Assembly (NCBI GenBank): GCA_021845725.1
Contig: JAJZVL010000020.1
Location: forward strand, 1 to 45,659
Direction: 5' to 3'
From: Actinomycetes bacterium
Lineage (GTDB): Bacteria > Actinomycetota > Acidimicrobiia > Acidimicrobiales > RAAP-2
DNA: 45,659 bases
Shown here: positions 16,531-25,900 of the stretch, in pieces
Layout: every line of letters begins with the position of its first letter
Position numbering within the stretch: position 1 is the stretch's first letter
The notes under the pieces: model-generated
Databases searched by the model: none
What the model was told of the DNA's origin: nothing
Seen by the model: the letters and a program-made list of their open reading frames with translations, nothing else
Program-made: the position numbers and the translations under genes

Positions 16531-16959
16531 GATCGCCTTCTCTTTCCTTGTTTCTGCCCTGGCGCGATCGCGCAGGGCGTCTTTCCTGAGGCCACGGGCT
16601 CGGGCCCATGTCGCGCGGGCTTCCGCCGTGACAGGATGCCTGTGGGCCGCGGCCACGTGGACCACGTCGGACGCAGCGTCCACGAGCGGCTCGAGCCGCA
16701 CGGCGGCCACGACCAAGCTCCTGTCATGTCGAAAGGCCCACTCGAACAGGAACCCGAACGAGACCCCGCCGGCCCCTTGCCGGCATCCGGCCTGTGCGGC
16801 CGACGGAGGCAGCCTACCAGGACGCTGCGAGCTCGAAGCGGCGACGCGTTCTCGGCGCTCTCCCGAGCGCGCCGACGCCGACGCGCTCGGGCGCGCTCGG
16901 CCCGCGTGCGCGGGCAGAGCGTGGCGCTCGTGATGTGAGCCGAGGCGGTGGGATGTGAG
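16531..16959 (-). promoter_or_regulatory. Long intergenic region upstream of the cold-shock gene
   Basis: These 429 bp between the tRNA-Ser(CGA) 3' end and the cold-shock ATG have no believable coding sequence; the overlapping open frames lack any family features. On minus, a TAGGCT hexamer at 16811-16816 is a possible -10, which would give a 5' UTR of about 270 nt. The last 20 nt before the ATG are purine-rich and hold the ribosome-binding site. A cold-responsive folded leader is possible but not shown. The left end of a 20-bp tandem repeat lies at 16932. Confidence 0.35.
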
Positions 16960-16971
16960 CGGAGGCGGTGG
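16932..16971 (-). repeat. 20-bp tandem direct repeat reaching into the tRNA-Ser(CGA) 3' end
   Basis: Positions 16932-16951 and 16952-16971 are two adjacent 20-bp copies of gatgtgagcSgaggcggtgg that differ at one base. The right copy contains the last ~12 nt of the tRNA gene including the discriminator; the left copy duplicates that end outside the gene. Similar duplications can arise by slippage or mark an old attachment site, but no integrase gene is nearby. Confidence 0.8.
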
Positions 16972-17045
16972 GATTTGAACCCACGGTACCCAGGGGGTAC
17001 AACGGTTTTCGAGACCGTCCGATTCGGCCGCTCTCGCACGCCTCC
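16960..17045 (-). tRNA. tRNA-Ser(CGA), decodes UCG
   Basis: An 86-nt cloverleaf on minus. The acceptor is GGAGGCG paired with CGCCTCC, followed by discriminator G. The anticodon stem ACGGT/ACCGT has loop CTCGAAA (anticodon CGA). A long class II variable arm confirms serine identity, and the T-loop GTTCAAATC is standard. CCA is not encoded. Confidence 0.95.
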
Positions 17046-17105
17046 GGCGCAGAGGTTACCGGCTCGTGGGGTCTCGGTGCTGAGATCGGGCTCGGGACCG
17101 GGGCC

Positions 17106-17138
17106 AGCGGGCTGGCGAGCGGGCTGGCGAGCGGGCTA
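17106..17138 (-). repeat. 12-bp tandem repeats abutting the tadA stop
   Basis: Two full copies of agcgggctggcg followed by a partial third copy. The tadA stop codon (TAG, plus-strand cta at 17136) is created by a single base difference in the third copy, so repeat expansion or contraction lies right at the end of tadA. Confidence 0.75.
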
Positions 17139-17627
17139 GGCCCTTCGCACGGCGAAGAACTCCCGCAGGAGCTGCGCGGCCTCTTCCTCGAGGACGCCTC
17201 GAGTGACCGGCAGCTCGTGGTTCAGCCGCGGGTCGCTGCAGAGGTTGTAGAGGGTGCCGCACGCGCCCGCCCTCGGGTCGGGGGCACCGAAGACGAGACG
17301 AGAGACCCGAGCGGCGATGAGCGCGCCAGCGCACATCGGGCACGGCTCGAGCGTGACCACCAGCGTCACCGTGTCGAGGCGCCAGCTGCCGAGCGCGTGC
17401 GCTGCCGCGCGAAGGGCCAAGATCTCCGCGTGCGCCGTGGGGTCGCCGCGCTGCTCGCGCTCGTTGTGCGCACGGGCGAGCACCTCGCCGTCGGCCAGCG
17501 CCAGCGCGCCCACAGGCACGTCGCCGTGGGCCGCGGCCGCGCGCGCCTCGTCGAGCGCAGCGCGCATCGCGGCCTCGTCGGCGCGGGAACGCGCGAGCGG
17601 GCCGGTCATCGGGTGATCGTCGGACAT
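17136..17627 (-). CDS. tadA: tRNA-specific adenosine deaminase
   Basis: A 163-residue zinc deaminase (EC 3.5.4.33) that converts A34 to inosine in tRNA-Arg(ACG). The cytidine/deoxycytidylate deaminase zinc motif is complete: HAE in PTAHAEILALR and PCPMC in LEPCPMCAGAL. 'GDVPVGALALADG' near the N-terminus and 'NLCSDPRLNHELPV' near the end are TadA features. The ATG at 17627 lies only 4 nt after the 3' end of tRNA-Ser(UGA), so no room exists for a ribosome-binding site unless it lies within the tRNA. Later starts at Met7 or Met21 (the latter with a GAGG 6 nt upstream) are possible. It lies between two tRNA-Ser genes on the same strand. Confidence 0.88.
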   Translation of the reverse strand: MSDDHPMTGPLARSRADEAAMRAALDEARAAAAHGDVPVGALALADGEVLARAHNEREQRGDPTAHAEILALRAAAHALGSWRLDTVTLVVTLEPCPMCAGALIAARVSRLVFGAPDPRAGACGTLYNLCSDPRLNHELPVTRGVLEEEAAQLLREFFAVRRA

Positions 17628-17631
17628 CGTG

Positions 17632-17716
17632 CGGAGGGAGTGGGATTCGAACCCACGGGGACCGGAGCCCCACGGCTTTTCAAGAGCCGCGCATTCGTCC
17701 GCTCTGCCATCCCTCC
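17632..17716 (-). tRNA. tRNA-Ser(UGA), decodes UCA
   Basis: An 85-nt cloverleaf on minus. The acceptor is GGAGGGA with TCCCTCC and discriminator G. The anticodon stem CGGCT/AGCCG has loop CTTGAAA (anticodon TGA). A class II variable arm is present and the T-loop is GTTCGAATC. CCA is not encoded. It is followed after 4 nt by the tadA ATG. Confidence 0.95.
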
Positions 17717-17791
17717 CAGCCTCCGGCTGGACGTCCTGCGTCGGAAGTCCGCCCTGCGAGCCTGCGGCGCGCGAGGCTATCCCGGCGTTCC

Positions 17792-19636
17792 TCAGGGTGT
17801 GGGCTGCCGACTCGACCTGGCTCGGCCACGGAGCCGGCCGCGCACCGACGCGTCGAGGACCCGCTTGCGGAGCCGCACCGCGTTCGGCGTCACCTCGACG
17901 CACTCGTCCTCGGCGATGAATTCGAGTGCCTGCTCGAGGGAGAGCGTCAGCGGAGGCGTGAGGCGTTCCAGCTCCTCGGCGGTGGAGGAGCGCATGTTGG
18001 TGAGCTTCTTCTCCTTCGCCGGGTTCACATCCATGTCGTCTGCGCGCGAGCTCTCGCCCACGATCATCCCTTCGTACACCTCGGTGGCAGGGCCGACGAG
18101 GAGCGTGCCGCGCTCTTGGAGGTTCATGAGCGCGAAGGTCGTGGTCACGCCGCGTCGATCCGCGACCATCGACCCGTTCCGCCTGGTGCGCAGCTCTCCC
18201 TGCCACGGCGCCCACCCGTCGAAGACGTGGTGGAGCACGCCGGTGCCGCGCGTCTCGGTCAGGAATTCGGTTCGGAACCCGACGAGCCCGCGCGCCGGCA
18301 CCCGGTAGTCGAGGCGGACCCAGCCCGTGCCGTGGTTGACCATCTGGAGCATGGTCCCCCGCCGCAGGGGGAGCAGCTGGGTGACCACACCGAGGTACTC
18401 CTCGGGCACGTCGATCACGACGCGCTCCATCGGCTCGGACCGCACGCCGTCGATCTCGCGCGTCACCACCTGGGGCTTGCCGACGGTGAGCTCGAACCCC
18501 TCCCGCCGCATCGTCTCGACGAGGACGGCAAGCTGCAGCTCACCCCGCCCGTGGACCTCCCATGCGTCGGGGCGATCGGTGGGCGTGACGCGAAGCGACA
18601 CGTTGCCCACCAGCTCGGCGTCCAGCCGGCTCTTCACGAGACGCGCGGTGAGCTTCGTCCCGCCGTCCATCCCGGCGAGGGGCGAGGTGTTGATGCCTAC
18701 GGTCATCGTGAGGCTCGGCTCGTCGACGGTGATCGCAGGGAGCGGGCGCGGATCGTCGGCGTCCGCGATCGTCTCACCGATGGTCACGTCCGCGATCCCG
18801 GCGATCGCGGCGATCTCTCCGGGTCCCGCCTCTTCGGCAGGCACCCGCTCGAGGGCGTGGGTGACGTAGAGCTCGCTCACCTTCGCCCGCTCGACCGTGC
18901 CGTCGAGCCGGCACCAGCCCACGACGGCGCCCCTGCGCAGAGTCCCGTGGTGGATCCTGCAGACCGCGAGCCGGCCCACGTAGGGAGAGGCGTCGAGGTT
19001 GCAGACGAGCGCCTGGAGCGGGGCTCCGGGGTCGTGCACGGGCGCGGGGACGCGGTCGACGATGGCCTCGAAGAGCGGCACGAGATCGGTTCCCTCCTTC
19101 CCGCGCTCGGTCGTCGCCCATCCGGCGCGGGCGTTGGTGAAGAGGATCGGGAAGTCGATCTGGTCCTCGTCGGCGTCGAGGTCCAAGAAGAGCTCCTCGA
19201 CGTCGCGGACCACCTCGTCGACCCGGGCGTCTGCACGGTCGACCTTGTTCACGGCGAGGACGACCGGGAGGCGGGCTTCGAGGGCCTTGCGCAGCACGAA
19301 GCGGGTCTGGGGCAAGGGCCCTTCCGACGCGTCCACCAGCAGCAACACCCCGTCGACCATGGTGAGGCCGCGCTCGACCTCGCCGCCGAAGTCGGCATGG
19401 CCGGGGGTGTCGACGATGTTGATCTTCACCGAGCCATAGCGCACGGCAGTGTTCTTCGCGAGGATCGTGATGCCCTTCTCGCGCTCGAGGTCTCCGGAGT
19501 CGAGCACCCGATCGGCGATCTCCTGGTGCGCGCCGAAGGCGCCGGTCTGGCGCAGCATGGCGTCCACCAGCGTGGTCTTGCCATGGTCCACGTGCGCCAC
19601 GATGGCTACGTTGCGGATGTCGTCTCGGCTCTGCAT
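17792..19636 (-). CDS. typA: Ribosome-associated GTPase TypA/BipA
   Basis: A 614-residue translational GTPase that binds the ribosome and supports assembly and growth under stress or cold. The G-domain motifs are G1 [10 protein letters not shown]2 ILAKNTAV region, G3 [15 protein letters not shown]4 NKVDRADAR and G5 in [11 protein letters not shown]-like domains and the TypA-specific C-terminal domain follow ([37 protein letters not shown]). The C-terminal tail is Arg/Ser rich. The ATG at 19636 matches the family start ([13 protein letters not shown]); a GTG at 19648 is an alternative. TAGCGT at 19647-19652 could be a -10 for a very short leader; its TAG is the stop codon of the upstream gene. 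Confidence 0.95.
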   Translation of the reverse strand: MQSRDDIRNVAIVAHVDHGKTTLVDAMLRQTGAFGAHQEIADRVLDSGDLEREKGITILAKNTAVRYGSVKINIVDTPGHADFGGEVERGLTMVDGVLLLVDASEGPLPQTRFVLRKALEARLPVVLAVNKVDRADARVDEVVRDVEELFLDLDADEDQIDFPILFTNARAGWATTERGKEGTDLVPLFEAIVDRVPAPVHDPGAPLQALVCNLDASPYVGRLAVCRIHHGTLRRGAVVGWCRLDGTVERAKVSELYVTHALERVPAEEAGPGEIAAIAGIADVTIGETIADADDPRPLPAITVDEPSLTMTVGINTSPLAGMDGGTKLTARLVKSRLDAELVGNVSLRVTPTDRPDAWEVHGRGELQLAVLVETMRREGFELTVGKPQVVTREIDGVRSEPMERVVIDVPEEYLGVVTQLLPLRRGTMLQMVNHGTGWVRLDYRVPARGLVGFRTEFLTETRGTGVLHHVFDGWAPWQGELRTRRNGSMVADRRGVTTTFALMNLQERGTLLVGPATEVYEGMIVGESSRADDMDVNPAKEKKLTNMRSSTAEELERLTPPLTLSLEQALEFIAEDECVEVTPNAVRLRKRVLDASVRGRLRGRARSSRQPTP

Positions 19637-19649
19637 TGGCCGTGCCACG

Positions 19650-20672
19650 CTAGTGGTTGTCGCCGGGCCTTCCTGGCGCGTCGGCTGCGTCGGCTCTTCC
19701 TGGCGCGTCGGCAGCCCCGAGAAGCGCTCGTGCGGTCACGACGACCGCGTCGGCTGCGACCGCGAGGGTCTCGGCGTCGACCGAGATGACCCATGCCTTG
19801 CCGGAGTCCGGCCACCAGCCGACGACGCGGCTGGGCACGGTCGACGACTCCGGTGAGCGGAGGCTCGAGAGCGCGTCGACGAGCGCGCTCAGCATCAGCC
19901 CGTGCCGTGCGGCGGCACCCGGGTGCCCGTCGAGGACCACGAGGTGTGCGCCGTGCGACGGCCCACCTCCGACCGACGCGCCCATTCGGATCCTGACGTC
20001 GGCTCGCCCGCGCAGGGCGATCCTGGCCGTCGGGCCCGTGCCGGACCAGCGCCACCACCGGTCCGGCCCCCCCACGGAGAGCTGGCGAGGGTCGAGGCGC
20101 CCCCAGTCGAGGGAGGTCCAGAGCCTGGTTGCCCATGCGGTCGCTTCTGCGGCCACGATCGAGCGAGCAGGGAGTGCGAGCGACGCGAGCCAGTCTGCGC
20201 AGGACCCGGGTCCTGCGCGACCGACCCCGAGGGGGCCGCAGGGGTCGGCCATGACCTGTGCGACCGCGTCGGCGGGCGTCGCGGCGCGACCGTCGAGCCC
20301 CAGGCGTACGGCGGCGAGACCGACGGGACGCCTCGCCGTTCGGGAGCTCCATCGGAACGTCTCGCGCGCCTCGGGTACCGGCAGTGCCGTAGGACCTGCC
20401 GTCAGGAGCGCACCGAGCACCCGCGTGAGCTGGTGATGAGCGATGCGAGCGACACGAGGGTGCGTGAGGGGCGCGAGGGTGACGGTGGAGGCGAGGCGCC
20501 GTTCGAGGCGTGCTCGGACCTCCCTCGACACCGCCTGGGCATCGGCGAGCGCAGTGCCGCCGAGCAGCGCGTCGGTGAGCGCGTCGGCCCTCGGGATGCT
20601 GCCGGGTGGCGTCGTGGCCGAGATCGGCCACGACGCGAGGTCCTCGCTCGAGAGTGCTGGGACCGCGCTCAT
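19650..20672 (-). CDS. Uncharacterised protein, possible degenerate RecB-like (PD-(D/E)XK) fold
   Basis: A 340-residue protein of unknown function. The C-terminal ~130 residues read like the core of a RecB-family nuclease: [10 protein letters not shown], a hydrophobic strand [10 protein letters not shown], a helix beginning [17 protein letters not shown], then [16 protein letters not shown] followed by a final helix. The expected E-x-K catalytic pair is not visible, so activity is doubtful. The preceding gene encodes a protein with the same order of elements. The ATG at 20672 overlaps that gene's stop (ATGA). The frame is open upstream to 22832, but that part is a shadow of other genes. The C-terminus is a short Ala/Asp/Pro repeat ([17 protein letters not shown]). 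Confidence 0.6.
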   Translation of the reverse strand: MSAVPALSSEDLASWPISATTPPGSIPRADALTDALLGGTALADAQAVSREVRARLERRLASTVTLAPLTHPRVARIAHHQLTRVLGALLTAGPTALPVPEARETFRWSSRTARRPVGLAAVRLGLDGRAATPADAVAQVMADPCGPLGVGRAGPGSCADWLASLALPARSIVAAEATAWATRLWTSLDWGRLDPRQLSVGGPDRWWRWSGTGPTARIALRGRADVRIRMGASVGGGPSHGAHLVVLDGHPGAAARHGLMLSALVDALSSLRSPESSTVPSRVVGWWPDSGKAWVISVDAETLAVAADAVVVTARALLGAADAPGRADAADAPGRPGDNH

Positions 20673-21547
20673 CCCCGCTCCAGGGCTTCGAGCACGTCGC
20701 GCACCGCGTCGGCGAGCAGCTCTTCGGTCACCTCGTCGCAGTCGAGGTGCCGGGCGCCTGGGTCGTAGGTGGCGACGCGCCACGGGGGAGCGCCACTGCG
20801 CAGCGTCTCCGCGAGCGCCAGCGCCCGGCGCGCGTGCTGCGCCCGCGCGGTGCCAAGGGGTCCCCGGTGCTCGTCGTGCAGCCGGACGAGGCAGACGGAG
20901 GCCGCGCCCTCCGACGGCCTGCCGAGCACGAGGTCCGCGGTCGCGTGCACCACCACCGCACCGCCTCCGAGCGGCGCGCGGAGCCTTTCGCCGGTACGCG
21001 GCAACCACGCAGCGGGGACCGGCCGCCACTGCGCAGAGATCACCGACGCGCGCGCTCGGGTGAACGCGCCCAGGCTCGCCCGCTCGCGGGGGTGCAGGCG
21101 CCCGACCGCGTCGAGGAGCTCGGGCCCGTGCTCGGTCACCGAGATCGCGCACAGCGCGTCCTCGAATTCGAGAGGATGGCGCAGAGCGCCCTGGACGAGC
21201 GTGAGCCGGAAGACCATCCGGGTGAGACAGGCGCGCAGCTCGCGAAGGCCGAGCGCGCTCGGGCGGGCGAGCGTGGCGCTGCGCACGAGCGTCCCGTCGC
21301 GCACGACGACCGGCCGCTCCGGCGTCCCGGCGCGCCCGACGACCGGCCGCTCCGGCGTCCCGGCGCGCCCGACGCCGGCGATCCCGTCGTCCAACCACGC
21401 TCGCAAGCCGCCGGCCAGCCCGTGGTCGATCGTCGGCCTCGGCAGAGCCGGCGAGACGAGGCGGGCGAGGAGATCGGGACCCCAAGAGCCCCTGTCGGGC
21501 TCGTTGGCCGGCTCTGGGAGACGGAGAGGGGCAAGCGCGACGGTCAC
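20669..21547 (-). CDS. Uncharacterised protein paired with the downstream gene; RecB-like C-terminal region
   Basis: A 292-residue protein I cannot name. Its C-terminal third mirrors the partner: VVVHATADLVLG, a strand CLVRLHDEH, a helix HARRALALAETLR, then SGAPPWRVATYDPGARH and a last helix. In RecB-type nucleases the 'PPFRVATYYLDSG' type strand follows the active site, and here again no clear E-x-K is present. An 11-residue segment (GRAGTPERPVV) is duplicated at about residues 60-81. It starts with GTG at 21547, 56 bp from the divergent membrane-protein gene, and ends in an ATGA overlap with the next gene, so the two products are probably made together. Confidence 0.6.
   Translation of the reverse strand: MTVALAPLRLPEPANEPDRGSWGPDLLARLVSPALPRPTIDHGLAGGLRAWLDDGIAGVGRAGTPERPVVGRAGTPERPVVVRDGTLVRSATLARPSALGLRELRACLTRMVFRLTLVQGALRHPLEFEDALCAISVTEHGPELLDAVGRLHPRERASLGAFTRARASVISAQWRPVPAAWLPRTGERLRAPLGGGAVVVHATADLVLGRPSEGAASVCLVRLHDEHRGPLGTARAQHARRALALAETLRSGAPPWRVATYDPGARHLDCDEVTEELLADAVRDVLEALERG
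21305..21370 (-). repeat. Perfect 33-bp tandem duplication inside a coding region
   Basis: Positions 21305-21337 and 21338-21370 are identical 33-bp copies in the uncharacterised gene at 20669-21547. They add 11 residues in frame. Perfect identity suggests a recent event. Confidence 0.9.
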
Positions 21548-21567
21548 CTGCCCAGGGTGCCTGAGGG

Positions 21568-21596
21568 TTGTGACGCGCTCGGGTCGTCCCTAGCCT
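21568..21596 (+). promoter_or_regulatory. Leaderless promoter of the membrane protein-patatin-lhr operon
   Basis: TTGTGA at 21568-21573, a 17-nt spacer and TAGCCT at 21591-21596. The GTG start at 21604 follows after 7 nt, so transcription would begin at or within a base of the start codon. The G run before the GTG has no spacing to work as a ribosome-binding site. Confidence 0.6.
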
Positions 21597-21603
21597 CGGG
21601 GGG

Positions 21604-21945
21604 GTGAGCTTCGAAGTGGTCGACCTGGTGGCGGCGGGGACCCCGGTCGCGTTCTCCGCAGTGTTCGGCGTGTTCGTCACGGCCTTGGTGGTGCTCGCCG
21701 TGGTCACCGTGCGCTGGGCGGTGCGCCGCGACCGGGCCGGGAGAGCCGACTGGGTCCGCCGGCGAGGAGCATCCGGGCATGGCGGGTCGCTCGACGGCGC
21801 GGCGACCAACGGCCATGCGCCCTCGGGCGCACCGGGGCAGGCGGCCGGCACGAACGTGCGCCCCCCTGGCCGGAACCCTGGTCGGAACCCGAACCGGGAC
21901 CGGGGTCGCAGGGGCCGTGCCCGGGCTCCGCGCTCGAGACCGTGA
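21604..21945 (+). CDS. Small single-pass membrane protein, unknown function
   Basis: A 113-residue protein with a short N-terminus, one strong membrane helix at about 12-38 (VAFSAVFGVFVTALVVLAVV) and then a long basic, Gly/Arg/Pro-rich cytoplasmic tail. No family is recognised. The tail looks disordered and ends in an Arg-rich stretch. The GTG start fits the promoter at 21568-21596. Its stop overlaps the patatin gene start in a GTGA junction, so it leads a three-gene operon. Confidence 0.6.
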   Translation: MSFEVVDLVAAGTPVAFSAVFGVFVTALVVLAVVTVRWAVRRDRAGRADWVRRRGASGHGGSLDGAATNGHAPSGAPGQAAGTNVRPPGRNPGRNPNRDRGRRGRARAPRSRP

Positions 21946-22934
21946 ACGTTCACCGAGATCCGGCGCAGCAGCCGGAACGGCCGCGCATCGCGTTCGTGCT
22001 GGCGGGTGGCGGAAGCCGTGGCGCGGTGCAAGTGGGCATGCTGGCGGAGCTCGCCGCACGCGGGATCCGAGCGGACCGCGTGTACGGGGCCTCCGTGGGG
22101 GCGGTGAACGGCGCCGCCTATGCCGGTGACCCCACGCCGGAGGGGATGGAGCACGTCCAGCAGGTGTGGTGCTCGCTCTCGGGCGACAGCGTCTTCCCCC
22201 GGAGCCTCGTGTACGGTCCCTGGACCTTCTTCCAGCAACGGCCGGCGGTGCATGCGAACACGGGGCTGCGGCACCTCCTCCGAGAGGGGCTGAGCTTCGA
22301 ACGCCTCGAGCACGCAGCGGTCCCGATCGAGGTCGTGGCGACCTCCCTGCGAGACGGCCGTGAGCGGTGGTTCACGGAGGGGCCGGCTGTCGAGGCGGTC
22401 CTTGCCTCTGCGGCCATCCCCGCGATCTTCCCGCCGGTGCGGATCGGCAACGAGCTGTTCATCGACGGGGGCGTCGTCGACAACGTGCCGATCAGCCGGG
22501 CGATCGGTGCTGGGGCCACGCGCCTCTACGTGCTGCTCTGCGGCCCGCTCCACTACCGGCCCCGCCCGGCCCGGCGGCCCGTCGAGGCGGTCCTCACCGG
22601 GTTCTTCGTCGCCATCCAGGCTCGCTTCGCCCGGGAGCTCGCGGCGCTCCCGCCCGGCGTGGAGGTCACGGTGTTCAGCGGAGGCGGGGACCCTGGAGCC
22701 GATTACCGGGACTTCTCGACGACGTCCGAGCTCATTGCCGCAGGCCGGGCAGAGGCCGCTGCGGTCCTCGACGGTGGCGGCGGCGCGGCAGCACACGGCG
22801 GCGCGGCAGCCCACGATGGCGCGGCAGCCCACGATGGCGCCCGCAGCACGCTGCCTGCGGTCGCGACGTCCCAGCGCAAGAGACGCTCGCGGGCACGGCG
22901 GTCACAGCCGGCCGGTGGAATGGCCCCCACATGA
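21942..22934 (+). CDS. Patatin-like phospholipase (RssA type)
   Basis: A 330-residue serine lipid acyl hydrolase. The oxyanion hole is GGGSRGAVQVG (about 22-32), the nucleophile elbow is YGASVGAVNG (Ser in G-A-S-V-G, about residue 50) and the catalytic Asp lies in FIDGGVVDNVP (D-G-G). The Ser-Asp dyad is therefore complete. It is probably a cytoplasmic or membrane-associated phospholipase or lysophospholipase; the substrate is unknown. The last ~70 residues contain an Ala/His/Gly/Asp repeat followed by a strongly basic tail. It is coupled by GTGA to the membrane protein before it and by ATGA to lhr after it. Confidence 0.88.
   Translation: MNVHRDPAQQPERPRIAFVLAGGGSRGAVQVGMLAELAARGIRADRVYGASVGAVNGAAYAGDPTPEGMEHVQQVWCSLSGDSVFPRSLVYGPWTFFQQRPAVHANTGLRHLLREGLSFERLEHAAVPIEVVATSLRDGRERWFTEGPAVEAVLASAAIPAIFPPVRIGNELFIDGGVVDNVPISRAIGAGATRLYVLLCGPLHYRPRPARRPVEAVLTGFFVAIQARFARELAALPPGVEVTVFSGGGDPGADYRDFSTTSELIAAGRAEAAAVLDGGGGAAAHGGAAAHDGAAAHDGARSTLPAVATSQRKRRSRARRSQPAGGMAPT
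22782..22835 (+). repeat. Three 18-bp tandem repeats in the patatin C-terminus
   Basis: Three copies of ggcgcggcagcccacgat (the first diverged at three positions, the last two identical) encode (GAAAHD/G)x3. They are in frame and lie in the presumably disordered tail. Confidence 0.85.
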
Positions 22935-25900
22935 GCGCTCCCGCCGATCCCTCCACCTCTGCGACAACGGTCATCGAGAGCTTCCACCCCGCGTTGGCGG
23001 CGTGGTTCCGGTCGCGTTTCGCCCTCGGCCCGACCGAGCCGCAGGCGAGAGCGTGGCCGCTCGTGCGGTCGGGAGCCGACGTGCTCGTGGCGTCGCCGAC
23101 CGGTACCGGCAAGACCCTGACCGGCTTCATGGTCGCGATCGACGCGGCCTACCGTCGCCGTCTCGCCGGGTCGCTCTTTGCCCCCCTTGGCTCGAGCGGG
23201 GAGCCAGCCGAGGTCGAGCCCCCTGCGACCATGCGTGGACCCGAGGTGGTCTACGTCTCGCCGCTCCGGGCGCTGGCGGCCGACGTGCACGAGAACCTGC
23301 AGGTCCCCCTCGACGGCGTGCGGGCCGCTGCCGCCGGGCTCGGCATCGACCTTCCTGAGCTCACCGTCGCGGTGCGCACCGGTGACACGCCCGCCGCCGC
23401 CCGGGCGAGCATGCGCCGCAGCCCGCCCGACCTGCTCGTGACGACGCCCGAGTCCCTGTACCTCCTGCTCACCGCGGCGTCGTCCCGGGAGCTGTTGCGC
23501 AACGTGCGGACGGTGATCGTCGACGAGGCTCACACGCTGGCCCGTGACAAGCGGGGGGCGCACCTCGCATTGAGCCTCGAGCGGCTGAGCCGCCTGGTCG
23601 GCGGCGGAGGCGGTGATCGGCGGCTGCAGCGCATCGGCCTGTCGGCGACGCAGCGCCCGATCGAGACGGTCGCGCGACTGCTGTCGGGGGCGAGCGGGCG
23701 TCCACTTCCGGCGATCGTCGACTGCGGGCACGCACGTGGGCTCGACGTGGCCGTGGAGCTCCCCGAGTCCGAGCTCGAGGCTGTCGCGAGCCACCAGCAG
23801 TTCAGTGAGATCCTGGACCGCATCGCGGACCACGTCCGCGCGCACCGCACGACGCTCGTGTTCGTCAACACGCGCAAGATGGCAGAGCGGGTCGCCCACC
23901 AGCTCGCCGAGCGCCTCGTCGGCGAGAGCGCGGCCGACGGCGCCGGCGAGAGCGAGACACCAGCCGGCGACGGGCTGGTCGTCGCTGCGCACCACGGGAG
24001 CCTCTCCGCCCCGCGTCGCAGACTGGTCGAAGCGCGGCTTCGCTCGGGCCGGCTGCGAGCCCTGGTCGCGACGGCGTCTTTGGAGCTCGGCATCGACGTC
24101 GGGCCCGTCGAGCTCGTGTGCCAGATCGGCTCACCGCGCGCGATCGGCACCTTCATCCAGCGCGTGGGCCGCGCCAACCACGGCGTTCAGGGCACCCCGG
24201 CCGGCCGGCTCTACCCGCTCACCCGAGACGAGCTCGTCGAGTGCACCGCGCTCCTCGCTGCCGTCCGGGAGGGGAGGCTCGACGCGCTGGTGCCGCCGGA
24301 GGCTCCGCTCGACATCCTCGCCCAGCAGCTCGTCGCAGAGGTCGCGGCAGCAGGGGAGTGCGACATCGTGGAGCTGTTCGACATGGCCCGCTCGGCAGCC
24401 CCGTACGCGAGCCTCGACCGCCCGACGTTCGACCGTGTCGTAGAGCTGGTGTGCGAGGGGATCGTCACCGGACGGGGACGCCGCGGCGCCCATCTCCATC
24501 TCGACGCCGTCCACGGCCGACTGCGGCCGCGCCGTGCCGCTCGACTCAGCGCGCTGACGGCGGGAGGCGCGATCCCCGAGACCGGCGACTACCGAGTCGT
24601 GCTCGACCCCGACGGGGTGACGGTCGGTTCGGTGCACGAGGACTTCGCCGTGGAGGCGAGCATCGGCGACGTCTTCCTCCTCGGGACGCACTCGTGGCGC
24701 GTGCGCCAGGTCGAGGTCGGCACGGTGCGCGTCTTGGACGCGGGCGACGCGGCGCCGACCGTGCCGTTCTGGCTCGGCGAGGCTCCCGCGCGCAGCGCGG
24801 AGCTCTCCGAAGCGGTGGGCCGGCTCCGCGAGACCGTGGACATGTGGCTCGAGCGGGGTGACATCCGCGGCGCGCGGGGCGCGGTCACCTCGATGTCCGG
24901 TGTGGAAGAGGAGGTCGCGAACCAGGTTGTCGCCTATCTGGACGTGGGTCGCGCCGCGCTGGGCGCGCTGCCGACGCAGCGCCGGCTCGTGGTCGAGCGG
25001 TTCTTCGACGAGGCGGAGGGCATGCAGCTCGTGGTCCACTCGCCGTTCGGCGGCCGGGTGAACCGCGCCTTGGGGCTCGCGCTGCGCAAGCGGTTCTGCG
25101 TCACCTTCGACTTCGAGCTGCAGGCCGCCGCCGACGACGACACGGTCGTGCTCTCGCTCGGGCCCCAGCACAGCTTCCCGCTCTCCGACGTCCCTTCGAT
25201 GGTGTCGAGCAGGACGGTGGAGGCAGTGCTCACCCAGGCGATCCTCTTGCACCCGATGCTCCAGGCGCGTTGGCGGTGGAACCTGAACCGTGCGCTCGTA
25301 GTGCTGCGCGCGCGGGGAGGCCAGCGGCGGCCGATCCACCTCCAGCGCATGGAGGCCGACGACCTCCTCGCGGCAACCTGGCCCGCGCTCGCCGCCTGCC
25401 AGGAGAACACCGCCCCCGGGCCCGTTGCGGTCCCCGATCACGTGCTCGTCCGCCAGAGCGTCGCCGACTGCCTGAGCGAGGTGCTCGACGCGGCAGGGCT
25501 GGTGGAGCTGCTCCGAGCCGTCGAGCGTGGCGAGGTCGACGTGCGCTTCGTCGAGTCCCCGGAGCCGTCGGTGCTGGCCCACGGCATCCTCACCGGACGG
25601 CCGTACACGTTCCTCGACGGTGCCCCGCTCGAGGAGCGGCGCACGCGAGCCGTCCCGCTCCGCAGGAGCCTCGGGACCGCGCGGTCAGGACTGCCGGTGC
25701 CTGCCGGGCAGCTCGCTCCCCTCGACCCCGGCGCCGTCGATGCGGTGCTCCGCCAGCTCCGTCCGCGGCCTCGTGATCCCGACGAGCTCCACGATCTCCT
25801 CCTCTCGCTCGTGCGGTGCCGCCCAGTCGAGGAGTGGCGCCCGTGGTTCGACGTGCTCGAGGCGTCCGGGCGCGCGTCGATCGTCGGCGGGGACTGGGCA

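Noticed and set aside
16948-17139. Open frame with 'RRRWDLNPRYPGG' and a similar one at 17629-17919 ('REWDSNPRG')
   Set aside because: These are the well-known spurious translations of the antisense strand of tRNA genes, here tRNA-Ser(CGA) and tRNA-Ser(UGA).
20673-22832. Upstream extension of the 340-residue minus-strand frame (1060 residues)
   Set aside because: It overlaps the patatin, small membrane protein and partner genes. Composition is Arg/Ala shadow sequence, and the ATGA overlap at 20672 marks the real start.
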